Assembly: GCA_913049785.1 (NCBI GenBank)
Contig: CAJWXP010000022.1
Span: forward strand, 1 to 34,760
Length of the DNA stretch: 34,760 nt
Reading direction: 5' to 3'
Source: an uncultured Dehalococcoidia bacterium
GTDB lineage: Bacteria; Chloroflexota; Dehalococcoidia; Lucifugimonadales; UBA1127
Shown here: one piece after another, positions 1 to 7,797 of the stretch
Layout: every line of letters starts with the position of its first letter
Numbering within the stretch: the first letter of the stretch is position 1
The notes under the pieces: model-generated
What the model saw: the letters and a program-made list of their open reading frames with translations, nothing else
Databases searched by the model: none
Told to the model about the DNA's origin: nothing
Position numbers and translations under genes: made by a program

Positions 1-95
1 TCCACAAGCTCCTTCACGGCAGAGGACGGACGCTCAACGACCTCCCCCGCCGCAATACGCGCAGCAACCTCATGAGAGAGCACTTGAATGGGCAT
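1..95 (-). CDS. mutL: DNA mismatch repair protein MutL, N-terminal fragment
   Basis: Reading the minus strand from an ATG at 95 gives 31 codons before the window edge. They include AARIAAGEVVERP followed by AVKELV, the N-terminal GHKL ATPase signature of MutL, whose conserved Glu and following Asn-containing helix bind Mg-ATP. MutL couples MutS mismatch recognition to downstream repair. The start is chosen because the conserved block begins about a dozen residues after this ATG, as in other MutL proteins. Only the start of the gene is present; the rest lies to the left. It is divergent from the inositol-monophosphatase-family gene, with about 230 bases between them. Confidence 0.9.
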   Translation of the reverse strand, partial: MPIQVLSHEVAARIAAGEVVERPSSAVKELV

Positions 96-253
96 GTCGC
101 CAGTATATCAGCAGGGTTCACCCTGCACCCACGTGCCTGCGGTTACCAAAGGGTTAGTGCTGCACCCGAATTAAACCACCGTGGATTGTCAGTCAAGTTG
201 GTCTTTTGCGTCATTAGTTTTGATCTCATCTCAATGTCCGTCAGGTTGAAGGG

Positions 254-270
254 TCAAGGCTCAGCCTTGA
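254..270. repeat. Perfect 8-bp inverted repeat upstream of the IMPase-family gene
   Basis: TCAAGGCT, one central base, then AGCCTTGA. It lies in the mutL/IMPase divergent intergenic region, about 53 bases before the plus-strand start. It is compact enough for a dimeric regulator operator or a small leader hairpin. No run of T follows, so a terminator is unlikely. No known operator was recognised. Confidence 0.35.
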
Positions 271-322
271 GGTGGTACTATGAAAGTGCTTAATAAGAGG
301 TTGGCAGATACGAGGTTGACAC

Positions 323-1258
323 ATGGCCCTTTCCCGACAGGAACTCCAGGGTATCGAAGTCCAGGCGATCGAGCTGGCTAGAGGCGCTGGCCGCATCCTC
401 ATGGATCGTTTCCACAAACCGATGGCCGTGGAGTACAAGGACAAAGAGGGTTGGAAGGACCCGGTGACGGAAGCCGACAAGGCTGCTGAAGCGTACCTGT
501 CTGAGGAGACCTCACGTCGCTTCCCTGACCACGGGTTCGTGGGCGAGGAGGGTGGCGGCAAGGAGTCGGGCGAGTCCGGGCTCATGTGGGTTGTAGACCC
601 GCTGGACGGCACCACTAACTTCTCCAACGGCCTTCCCTCCTTCTGCTGCTCCATCGCCTTGATAGAGGACGGAGCCCCGGTGGTGGGCGCCGTGTTCATG
701 CCCTGGCCGGAGACCACCGAGGGTAGAGTCATCCACGCTCGCAAAGGCGGCGGCGCATGGGAAGGCGAAGAACGGTTGCAGGTCGCGCCGGGCGAAAAGC
801 CGGTAGCCGGTCGCGTCGTCGTCCGAGGTGGCTTCTTAGCCGGTCGGTTCAGACCCAGCAAAGAGTTGTTGAAGAACGGTGGACAGCAACGTTCCGTGGG
901 CAGCACCGCCTCAGAACTAGCGTTGGTGGCAGACGGCACCTACCAGTACACACTGCATGGCACGCCGCACTCCTGGGACGTGGCTGCGGGCATCATCCTG
1001 GTGCAGGAAGCGGGCGGCACATCCTTCAGCCACAACAAAAACGGATGGTTCCCGCTGACAACCTTTCGAGACGGCTCCACGGAAGGTCCGGTCACTCAGG
1101 AACAGCTACGGAAGTGGCAGAACCCGGTGTTGTCCGGAAACCCGGAGATGGTGGGCTTCGTCAGCAGTGGCCTGCTTCCCCTAGCCCTGAGCACTCGGTT
1201 GATACGCGGGACGAAGAACGCGCTCACTCGACCCAAGCCCAATAGCCGGAGACCCTAA
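323..1258 (+). CDS. Inositol monophosphatase family protein
   Basis: 311 residues of the Mg-dependent, Li-sensitive phosphatase superfamily (IMPase, CysQ, HisN-type). Visible motifs: DPVTEAD near residues 46-52, GEEGG near 74, the metal-binding DPLDGTTNF at 92-100, and HSWDVAAG near 216-223, whose Trp-Asp completes the metal site. The family hydrolyses sugar, inositol, nucleotide or histidinol monophosphates, and the substrate cannot be fixed from sequence alone. It is longer than the usual 260-270 residues, mainly through a basic C-terminal tail ending in RPKPNSRRP. The ATG at 323 has GAGG at 312-315. A small membrane protein gene follows after 24 bases and is probably co-transcribed. Confidence 0.88.
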   Translation: MALSRQELQGIEVQAIELARGAGRILMDRFHKPMAVEYKDKEGWKDPVTEADKAAEAYLSEETSRRFPDHGFVGEEGGGKESGESGLMWVVDPLDGTTNFSNGLPSFCCSIALIEDGAPVVGAVFMPWPETTEGRVIHARKGGGAWEGEERLQVAPGEKPVAGRVVVRGGFLAGRFRPSKELLKNGGQQRSVGSTASELALVADGTYQYTLHGTPHSWDVAAGIILVQEAGGTSFSHNKNGWFPLTTFRDGSTEGPVTQEQLRKWQNPVLSGNPEMVGFVSSGLLPLALSTRLIRGTKNALTRPKPNSRRP

Positions 1259-1282
1259 GTCTAGATAACCCACGGAGGCCTG

Positions 1283-1579
1283 ATGGCTGGCATCGCTATG
1301 ATCTTTGGAACGTTGTTCTGGTTCACCCTGTTCTTGGGGTTCATGGTGACGTTCTACGTTTTGACAAAAGGAGGCTTCAGCGGCAAGTCGCTGGTTGAAG
1401 CCGCGCTTGCAATGACCATCATGGTCGGTGTGGGAGTGCCCCTGCAGTTCATAGCCAGGAAACTCAGTAGCAAAGTCGTGAATGCTGCGCAGGGCACGGA
1501 AGAACCCCAAGAGGCCTCGAGTGACGAAGAGACGGCGGACCGACGAGCCGCACGAAGGGTGAACCGCCGCCAAGGCTGA
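1283..1579 (+). CDS. Small two-helix membrane protein, unknown function
   Basis: 98 residues. Two hydrophobic segments (about residues 3-27 and 38-58) are separated by a short polar loop, and a charged C-terminal tail rich in Glu, Asp and Arg follows. GGAGG at 1274-1278 gives a good ribosome site for the ATG at 1283. It starts 24 bases after the phosphatase gene, so an operon is likely. It converges on yajQ with only 7 bases between the stops. No family recognised. Confidence 0.65.
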   Translation: MAGIAMIFGTLFWFTLFLGFMVTFYVLTKGGFSGKSLVEAALAMTIMVGVGVPLQFIARKLSSKVVNAAQGTEEPQEASSDEETADRRAARRVNRRQG

Positions 1580-1586
1580 GCGCTCG

Positions 1587-2072
1587 TTAGTCCCTGAAGT
1601 TGACGTACTGCAGAGGCAACCCCAGTTTCATCTCTTTCATCTGCTCGATCGCGGCCTGAAGGTCGTCGCGATTCTTACCTGTGACCCGAACTTCCTCACC
1701 TTGAATAGCCAGCTGCACTTTCAGCTTTGACCCTTTGATCAGCTGGACGATCTTCTTGCTGGTGGCCTGCTCAATGCCCTGGCGGACGACCACTTCCTGT
1801 CGAAGTGCGCCCTTGGCAGCCGCTTCAGGGGTCTTGTACTCCAATGACTCGTGGTTCACGCCGCGCTTGACGCAGTATGTCGCAAGAAGCTCCTGCATCT
1901 GCCGCAGCAAAACTTCGTTATCGGCCAGGATCGTCACCTTGTCCCCTGACCGCTCGATCTCACAGGCAGTTCCCTTGAAGTCGTAGCGCTGCTTGACCTC
2001 ACGACCTATCCCGTTGATGGCGTTATCAAGTTCAGCGACATCTACTTTTGAGACTACGTCAAACGATGGCAT
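1587..2072 (-). CDS. yajQ: YajQ/DUF520 nucleotide-binding protein
   Basis: 161 residues, the normal family length. The start MPSFDVVSKVD, RYDFKGT near 30-36 and the end LPLQYVNFRD are diagnostic of YajQ (UPF0234). The family has two tandem RNP-like ferredoxin folds. Some members bind cyclic di-GMP and act with a transcription factor; nucleic-acid and tRNA binding have also been reported. Whether this one binds c-di-GMP is not shown by sequence. The ATG at 2072 is preceded by GGAGG with about 8 bases spacing. A TATACT-like -10 box (plus-strand 2119-2124) lies in the gap to the upstream gene, though its -35 is weak, so yajQ may have its own promoter. Confidence 0.95.
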   Translation of the reverse strand: MPSFDVVSKVDVAELDNAINGIGREVKQRYDFKGTACEIERSGDKVTILADNEVLLRQMQELLATYCVKRGVNHESLEYKTPEAAAKGALRQEVVVRQGIEQATSKKIVQLIKGSKLKVQLAIQGEEVRVTGKNRDDLQAAIEQMKEMKLGLPLQYVNFRD

Positions 2073-2180
2073 CGTCTATTCCTCCAGTACGCAGCAGCAG
2101 TCAGGTAAGGCGACTCCTAGTATACCCTTCGGGGCAGGCTCATCGCCACGGCAAACCCGCAGCAAAACAGTCGAGGAGTG

Positions 2181-2927
2181 CTACATATAGGGCCAGGGGA
2201 TATGAGCGTTGGAGGGGTCAGGGAACACAGGGTTGTTGACGATGGCCTCAAGCCTGAGTGAAAGCGCCTCGATCTCTTTGGGATCCAGTAACGCCAAAAG
2301 AGGCGTTATGGATTCGTCGGCCTTGTCGATTCGGGTAGCCAGTGCGCGCAGATCCTCAATCAGAGGTGGCGGCACGGGCTCGTCAGCGAAGTCCCATATC
2401 ACCGTGCGCAGCTTAGGGTACGGGTGGAACGTCAGGCCGTGGTCGATGCCCCAAACTTGCCCATCCTCGCCCAGCAGCGTGTGCCCCGCCTTACGGTCGG
2501 CGTTGTTGGTGAGGAGGTCGAAGAGGCAGATGCGCCGCAGCGCATCGTGGTGCTCCTCTCGCATTGTAAAGTAGTGCTCGCGGGGATTGTGCTCCACGTA
2601 TAGCTGCACAGAGCCTGTGCCGTGGGGGCCGTCTCTCAGGATGGTCTTGGGGATGAAGCACCAACCCAGGGCCTCTGCCAGAAGGTAAGAAGCGTACTCA
2701 CGCTCGTGGAGGGTGCCGGCGGGGAAGTCCCACAGGGGTATCTCTCCCTTGCGCGGCTTGTAGATGGCTTTGAACTGCTCCCCGTCCTCTCCCTGGATGG
2801 AGACGAGGAAGGTATAATTGGAGCCCAGAGGAACTAGGTCACAAGAAACTACCTCTCCAGTTTCAAGCAACAGGTCTCTTGGTGATGCAGGGTCGTACTG
2901 GTTGTCTGCCACAGGTGTCACTACCAC
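2181..2927 (-). CDS. SCO1664/TIGR03843-type kinase-like protein
   Basis: About 248 residues matching the conserved actinobacterial/chloroflexal family typified by SCO1664. Landmarks: YKPRKGE, PLWDFPAGTLHEREYASYLL, ILRDGPHGTGSVQLY, LTNNADRKAGH and the catalytic-loop-like GIDHGLTFH. The family is distantly related to PI3/4-kinase and HipA-like folds, with Lys in YKP and NNADRK plus DHG suggesting ATP binding. Its physiological substrate is unknown. The start is uncertain: a GTG at 2927 with GCGGGA-like sequence upstream, or a GTG two codons later. Same strand as yajQ, separated by 108 bases. Confidence 0.85.
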   Translation of the reverse strand: MVVTPVADNQYDPASPRDLLLETGEVVSCDLVPLGSNYTFLVSIQGEDGEQFKAIYKPRKGEIPLWDFPAGTLHEREYASYLLAEALGWCFIPKTILRDGPHGTGSVQLYVEHNPREHYFTMREEHHDALRRICLFDLLTNNADRKAGHTLLGEDGQVWGIDHGLTFHPYPKLRTVIWDFADEPVPPPLIEDLRALATRIDKADESITPLLALLDPKEIEALSLRLEAIVNNPVFPDPSNAHIPWPYM

Positions 2928-3003
2928 CCAATCCCGCTGATTCAGAGCACTCCAACCACTTCATTAGACACACGCCCATGATTTGGGTCAAGGGCGCAGG
3001 AGG

Positions 3004-4308
3004 CTACGTTGTTTCTGGCGATGGCTGGGGCGATGGCCGCACGAGTGGTTTGACCAGAAATCCCATGGTGATGGTGATCATCCAAAAGACCACGGCCACG
3101 CCGAAGAGCAGCATGTACTCGGTGGAGATGTCGTATAACACGCCGAAGACCCAGGGCCCTCCGAAGGTAGCCAGGTTGTTGACGGTCTGCATCACTCCCC
3201 GAATTGCGCCGATGTGCTGCCGACCGAAGGTGTTGGCGACGAACACCTGGCTGACGACGAAGAATGCGTTCAACCCGAATCCCAGGAAGATCATGGCTGC
3301 AAACATCATGACGACGTTCTGCATTAGCGACACCAGCGCTACCAGGACGAGGCCGGTGGCAACGATGGAGCAGACGATGAGAAAGGGTTTCCGTGGCCCC
3401 TGTCGGTCCGCCATGATGCCGAAGACGAAGCCCATGATGATGGCTGGAACGGCGTAGGCGCTGATGGATGCTGCCGCCAGCGTAGGTTCAAAGTCCAAAG
3501 AGATGAAGAACGGCTGGAAATTGGGAATCATTCCCCGGATGCCCACCGTGGCCAGCCCTAGCGCAACCACCAGGAACCAGAACTGCCGAGTATGCAGTGC
3601 TTCCCGTCTGGTCAGACTGACCTCTGCGCGGTCGGCTGGTCGTTGTGGTGCCGACCCTGATGCAGACGCTTGCGACGTATCGCTGTCCAGTTTATCGCCG
3701 TCGGGGAGCAGTCCCAGGTCCTCCGGCGCTCGGACGATCAGGAAGGCTCCCGGAAGAGCTAGGGCGAGCAGCGCGATGCCCATCACGAACCAGGCGTCGC
3801 GCCAGCCGATGCTATCGACAAGTGTCTGAAGGATGAGCGGGAAGATGAGGGGCCCAACGGAAAATCCTGCCGAGACCGAGGCCTGCGCCAACCCTCGCCT
3901 GCGGACGAACCACTTGGGCACCACCACCAGAGCGATCTGCACGGTGAACCGTCCCATACCGCCAATTACACCAAAAATGAGGATATAGCCGACGACGTTC
4001 CCTGCGTTCTTCATGTAGATCAGCGAGATACCGAACAAGATGACGCCGATGATGGCCATCAACCGTGGCCCATGTTTCTTGTCGGCCAGTGGTCCGAAGA
4101 CGATGCCCAACGGCAACGTGACCAGTGCGCCTACCAGGAGAGGGAGAAATACGAGGCTCCTGTCCCAATCCAGGTCCTCCTGCATCGGCGTGACAAAGAC
4201 CCCGAGCCCCCAGGAGGTCATGCCAACGTTGAAGGCGCCGAACACGAATCCAAAGGCGACGATGACCCAGCCGTAGTAGAAGGGGAGCCGCTGAGCGAGT
4301 GCCTTCAC
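3004..4308 (-). CDS. MFS transporter, oxalate/monocarboxylate-like
   Basis: 434 residues with about 12 hydrophobic segments in two halves joined by a hydrophilic loop (about residues 200-235, rich in Asp, Ser and Arg). The N-terminus FYYGWVIVAFGF and the cytoplasmic loop PLADKKHGPR (the MFS A-motif, repeated as IMADRQGPRK in the second half) fit the OxlT/monocarboxylate-porter branch. The likely role is organic-anion transport, with substrate unknown. The GTG start at 4308 has AGGAGA upstream. Start and stop overlap the upstream PAP2 gene as GTGA, indicating translational coupling. The pairing with a lipid-type phosphatase is not one I can explain. Confidence 0.9.
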   Translation of the reverse strand: MKALAQRLPFYYGWVIVAFGFVFGAFNVGMTSWGLGVFVTPMQEDLDWDRSLVFLPLLVGALVTLPLGIVFGPLADKKHGPRLMAIIGVILFGISLIYMKNAGNVVGYILIFGVIGGMGRFTVQIALVVVPKWFVRRRGLAQASVSAGFSVGPLIFPLILQTLVDSIGWRDAWFVMGIALLALALPGAFLIVRAPEDLGLLPDGDKLDSDTSQASASGSAPQRPADRAEVSLTRREALHTRQFWFLVVALGLATVGIRGMIPNFQPFFISLDFEPTLAAASISAYAVPAIIMGFVFGIMADRQGPRKPFLIVCSIVATGLVLVALVSLMQNVVMMFAAMIFLGFGLNAFFVVSQVFVANTFGRQHIGAIRGVMQTVNNLATFGGPWVFGVLYDISTEYMLLFGVAVVFWMITITMGFLVKPLVRPSPQPSPETT

Positions 4309-4931
4309 GAGCCTTCTCCTTTAGCAGGTGGTTCGGCCCAAAAAGGCAGTCGCTCCAACGCTGGTATAGCCCACGCCATGCCGCAGACGGCTATCCCTCC
4401 CAGAAGGTACGCCCCCAGCACATCACTGGGCCAGTGTTGTTCCAAATAGATACGGGAGAGACCGGTCAGGAGGGCCCATCCAATCAATATCCCAACCACT
4501 GTTATTCGATAGTTCAGCCTGGGTATCTTAGACGCCACGGAGAACCAGACAGCCCCTGCAACAAGCACTGCATACAACACATGCCCGCTGGGGAAGCTCT
4601 TATTCCCTGTCGCCTCAAACTCGCCCGGTCTTGGTCGGTCGATGATCTCCTTGAACTCCTCATTCAGTGCAGTGATGATCAGGACGGAGAAGACTAGGAG
4701 GCCAGGCCTCCACCCCAAAATCCTCGTGGCAATGACTGTCGCCACAAGCGTTGTGATTAGGATCGCGAGTTTGCGTCCAGGCCATGACACCGCTTCCATG
4801 AAGGTGCTCACGCCGGGGCCAGGGGTGTCCATCACCCATCCCGCAATGGTGACATCCCAGGAGAAGAAAGGGCGGTCATGAGCGAATACGGAGAGTACAG
4901 CCATCGCCGTTGAAAGCACAGCCATCGCCAC
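4305..4931 (-). CDS. PAP2-family phosphatase
   Basis: About 208 residues with five to six membrane helices. All three PAP2 signatures are present: K94-x6-R101-P102, PSGH at 114-117, and S159-R160-x5-H166-x3-D170. The two His residues and the Asp form the phosphohistidine mechanism. Likely substrates are membrane lipid phosphates such as undecaprenyl pyrophosphate or phosphatidic acid, with the active site outside the membrane. The start is uncertain. A GTG at 4931 and an ATG at 4925 have poor ribosome sites. The frame stays open about 24 codons upstream, where GGGAGAG sits before an ATT codon, so a longer N-terminus is possible. It overlaps the MFS gene by 4 bases. Confidence 0.88.
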   Translation of the reverse strand: MAMAVLSTAMAVLSVFAHDRPFFSWDVTIAGWVMDTPGPGVSTFMEAVSWPGRKLAILITTLVATVIATRILGWRPGLLVFSVLIITALNEEFKEIIDRPRPGEFEATGNKSFPSGHVLYAVLVAGAVWFSVASKIPRLNYRITVVGILIGWALLTGLSRIYLEQHWPSDVLGAYLLGGIAVCGMAWAIPALERLPFWAEPPAKGEGS

Positions 4932-5105
4932 AAGCCACCAGGGGTTGGTAGGAAGTAGCTGGCGAAGGATAGCTGCTTTTCCTTGAATGGCGTTCTCTCC
5001 CGCTCACATCATGGATTCTTGACAGTGGAGGGTACCGTACCTAGTAAGTCAGAGCAACCAGCGCTTAACCTTTTACCTTCTAACGTTTACCAAAACGGCG
5101 TCCGG

Positions 5106-6410
5106 CTACGGTAGGTCGTTCACGTAATCCAAGAACGATCGGTAGTCGCCAAAACCCCGTACCCGCTGGATGAACCGCCCGATGTTCTCGCTATCGTCCC
5201 GCACCTGGCGGAGTTGCCCGGCTATGGGGCTCACGGAGGCGGCGTTCTCTGCGTAAGTGCCATGAAAGGCGAAGTAAGCCTGGTTGAGGACACGGATGGG
5301 ATACCCGTTTTCCACAAATATCTGACGTCGCTCCTCCATATACGCCTCAGCCTCGTCTACCAACCCTGCTTCCAGCAATTGGTCAGTGCGAAGTCGTGTC
5401 TCGCGCATGGTTGTGTTGAAGTCGAAGCTGTTAGGATCATCGGTCGATGGTGTTGCGGCAACGGGCTTCGGTATCTCGCCGCCAAGAAACTCGAATACAA
5501 GATCGCCCAGTTCTTTGCCGCCGATGTCCGCAGCGGTCTCGTTGAGTGTGGTCATGTCGGCAGACTCGAAGTACGACTGGCCCAGCGAGTGGAAGAAGAA
5601 GTACTGATGCAACCATTCATGGACTACGGTCTGAAGGGAAGAACGTAGGGATTGGGAGTCTGAGACCAGAGAAGGAAAAGTGGCCAGGCCTCCAAGCCCG
5701 GTGATCAGCGCAGAACGGTCCTGGTCAGATCCTACCGACGCTTCCAGTTCTATACGGTCCGCAACAGACAGGTCAGGCTCCAGCAGATGGACTTCCAGCG
5801 TAGCTATCCGGTCTCTGGGCGATACCACGATGAGCTTCGGCAAGCGGTCCAATCGAAAGGAGACGGGAGGGAAGAGGGGTTCAAAGGGTCCCCACTCCCT
5901 GTCCAGGTCCTGTTCCCGTAACACCTCAGCAACCGCCCGTTCAAGCGTCTCTTCCACCAGGCTGCACAGGTCGTCTCGTTGATCCCGCAGTTCTTCCAGG
6001 CGCTCTTCAAGGGTGGCGGCCTCCGGGTTGTCGACGCCACCGACGCCGTCTTTGGCGACCGACAGTGCCAGGGTTCCTTCGATGCGACGCACCTGGTCCC
6101 CAAGCTCGAAGTACGCCTGGACAGCAGATTCACGCTCCTCCTGGGAGTGGCCTCGCCCCGGCAAGAAATCGAACAGACCGGACAATGCTTTGCCCGTGAG
6201 GTTTCGGGTCACCCACCCTTCAAGGGAGAAGCTGCTGGCAGCCGTGGCGCGAGTCGTTGGAGAGATATCCAGCACGTCGCTGCCCATCATCACCATGGAC
6301 ATGACGAGGAGCGCAGCAATGCCCAGCCACCGACGCCAACGCATCCGCCAAGGGAGGCTTACCGCCCATCCTAGCCACCGTAGCCTCTGCGAGGCGCCTG
6401 AAATCTGCAT
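5106..6410 (-). CDS. Membrane-anchored putative zinc metallopeptidase (HEWLH)
   Basis: 434 residues. Arg/Trp-rich N-terminus, then one hydrophobic segment (about 28-45) that is a signal anchor, so the bulk is probably extracytoplasmic. HEWLH at 264-268 is a canonical HExxH zinc site, and NETAADIGGKE at 290-300 supplies a candidate third ligand (Glu291), as in gluzincin-type peptidases. A Glu/Arg-rich stretch at 135-170 could form a coiled coil. A further AYFAFHGTYAENAAS block lies near the C-terminus. I do not recognise the exact family; proteolytic activity is inferred from the motif. The ATG at 6410 has only weak ribosome-site similarity. Divergent from the hydrolase gene, sharing an 80-base intergenic region. 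Confidence 0.7.
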   Translation of the reverse strand: MQISGASQRLRWLGWAVSLPWRMRWRRWLGIAALLVMSMVMMGSDVLDISPTTRATAASSFSLEGWVTRNLTGKALSGLFDFLPGRGHSQEERESAVQAYFELGDQVRRIEGTLALSVAKDGVGGVDNPEAATLEERLEELRDQRDDLCSLVEETLERAVAEVLREQDLDREWGPFEPLFPPVSFRLDRLPKLIVVSPRDRIATLEVHLLEPDLSVADRIELEASVGSDQDRSALITGLGGLATFPSLVSDSQSLRSSLQTVVHEWLHQYFFFHSLGQSYFESADMTTLNETAADIGGKELGDLVFEFLGGEIPKPVAATPSTDDPNSFDFNTTMRETRLRTDQLLEAGLVDEAEAYMEERRQIFVENGYPIRVLNQAYFAFHGTYAENAASVSPIAGQLRQVRDDSENIGRFIQRVRGFGDYRSFLDYVNDLP

Positions 6411-6490
6411 CGATGTGCGCTTTCACCGTTCCCTAGATAGGGGTTCAGCATAGCACGGCGCTATCCGAGACAGCATGCGAGCTATTAAAT

Positions 6491-7133
6491 GTGGGAAAAT
6501 ATACGTCACAAAACTCGAGGCGGGATGTATTGGCTAACCAGATTGTTTTTCTCCCTGGCGCTGGCGGAAGGCCTGGCTTTTGGAAACCGGCAGCTGACGC
6601 CATCAGTCTACCGGTGGCAAAGGTGCTCATCGGCTGGCCCGGCTTCGGCGATGTTCCGGAAGACCCTGCGGTAATGAAACTCACGGACCTCGCGGACTAT
6701 GTATTCAATCAGGTACAACAGCCCATGTATCTTGTAGCCCAATCAATGGGCGGCGTTGTAGCGATTTTGATGACTCTGAAGCGGCCAAAGCTGATAGAAA
6801 AGCTGGTATTAGTGGGTTCTTCCGGCGGAGTAGACATGGTGCAGTTCAACGGCGAAGACTGGCGCGCAGACTACCTCAAGGAGTTGCCAGAAACAGCCCC
6901 CACCTGGTTCGTCGACGATAGGACAGACATCACCCATTCATTGAATTCCATTCAGGCGCCCACCCTACTTATGCGCGGGCAGGACGACCATATTCAGCCC
7001 CTCTGCTGCGGCTGAATATCTATCTCGCAACATACCAAATGCTCAGTTGCGCACCATTCCCCATGCAGGCCACCTGCTGCCAACAGAGCAACCTGACCAA
7101 GTAGCAGCAAAAATCCAAGCGTTTCTCGTTTGA
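6491..7133 (+). pseudogene. Alpha/beta hydrolase, frameshifted before the catalytic His
   Basis: The first frame (to a TGA at 7013-7015) encodes a fold start IVFLPGAGGRPGFW, the nucleophile elbow AQSMGGVVA (Ser in GxSxGG) and LLMRGQDDHIQP, containing the acid Asp. It then stops. The sequence continues in another frame through EYLSRNIPNAQL, then IPHAGHLLPTEQP, which carries the missing catalytic His, to a natural TGA at 7131-7133. Removing one C from the CCCC run at 6998-7001 restores one continuous protein. The start could be ATG 6491, or TTG 6530, which has GAGG nine bases upstream and begins right before the conserved core. Whether this is a real mutation or a base error is undetermined. 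Confidence 0.8.
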
Positions 7134-7158
7134 CACCCCTATAGGGCCATGCTAGATT
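7130..7158 (+). promoter_or_regulatory. Sigma70-type promoter candidate before the 7.28 kb gene
   Basis: TTGACA at 7130-7135, a 17-base gap, then TAGATT at 7153-7158. It overlaps the end of the hydrolase reading frame. Transcription from it would give a leader of roughly 120 bases before the GTG at 7283. A second candidate -10 (CATACA, 7231-7236) lies closer to the gene. Confidence 0.45.
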
Positions 7159-7196
7159 GAGTTGCGCCCTCACGCCTACTGTTTTTCGCGTTGTCT

Positions 7197-7236
7197 GGGG
7201 CGTAAAATCAACTCGTTACCTCGTATGGTTCATACA
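7197..7236 (+). promoter_or_regulatory. Two-part upstream motif shared with dnaG
   Basis: GGGGCGTAAAAT at 7197-7208, then ACCTCGTAT at 7218-7226, then CATACA at 7231-7236. The dnaG upstream region has the same two words in the same order, followed by TATACA. This may be a shared promoter or regulator site. The gap between the words differs (9 versus 14 bases), which weakens the case. Confidence 0.35.
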
Positions 7237-7282
7237 TCGAAGGCCAGTACATGCGCTGGCAGAGTTACCAAGGAGCACAAAA

Positions 7283-7720
7283 GTGGAAGATGACTTCCAG
7301 GTCGACCTGGAACGGGTCATAGACAGCATCAAGGAAGCAGAGGTCATCTCCATCCTGTTCGGAATGATCCGCAAGAGCCTGGTCATCGACATCCGGCCCA
7401 GCGAAGAAGACCCGCCCATCATCCGCATTGCGGCACAGTCGCGAGGGCCTGAGGACCGGCTCCGGTACATCCGGCGACAGCGCCCCAGTCTGCCCCGGCC
7501 CACCAACGTCACCATGTTCCCGTGGTCCAAGAGCGTAGACAGCTTCGTCCGGTTGGGCATCTTTGAGCAGCTGATGAAGCGGGCTGCGGACACAGGTCAC
7601 CCCACGTTGATTCAGGAGTGCGAAGACGCCCTTGAAGAGCTTCGTCGACTGGAGCGCGCGGAGATGGTGGCGGTGATTCGTGGAGAGAACTACTACACCG
7701 TCTGGTCAGCCAACTCCTAG
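7283..7720 (+). CDS. Conserved-looking hypothetical protein, 145 residues
   Basis: The chosen start is the GTG at 7283, because AAGGAG at 7270-7275 precedes it and the upstream in-frame extension overlaps promoter-like sequence. The protein begins VEDDFQVDLERVID. It has a basic middle (RLRYIRRQRPSLPRP) and an acidic, Arg-rich helical C-terminal half (CEDALEELRRLERAEM) that could be a short coiled coil, and ends ENYYTVWSANS. No signal peptide or membrane segment. Family not recognised. A strong terminator follows directly and it is transcribed alone. Confidence 0.65.
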   Translation: MEDDFQVDLERVIDSIKEAEVISILFGMIRKSLVIDIRPSEEDPPIIRIAAQSRGPEDRLRYIRRQRPSLPRPTNVTMFPWSKSVDSFVRLGIFEQLMKRAADTGHPTLIQECEDALEELRRLERAEMVAVIRGENYYTVWSANS

Positions 7721-7740
7721 CACAATACTCGATACTGCAA

Positions 7741-7776
7741 GAGAGCCCCCCGATATATCGGGGGGCTCTCTTTATT
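7741..7776 (+). terminator. Rho-independent terminator, perfect 15-bp palindrome
   Basis: A perfectly self-complementary 30-base sequence at 7741-7770, with arms of GAGAG, six C and GATA, followed by TTTATT on the plus strand. It ends the 7283-7720 transcript. It also separates that gene from the convergent EF-G-like gene, but no U-tract follows on the minus strand. Confidence 0.85.
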
Positions 7777-7797
7777 AGCAGATTGTCAGACCCCTCT

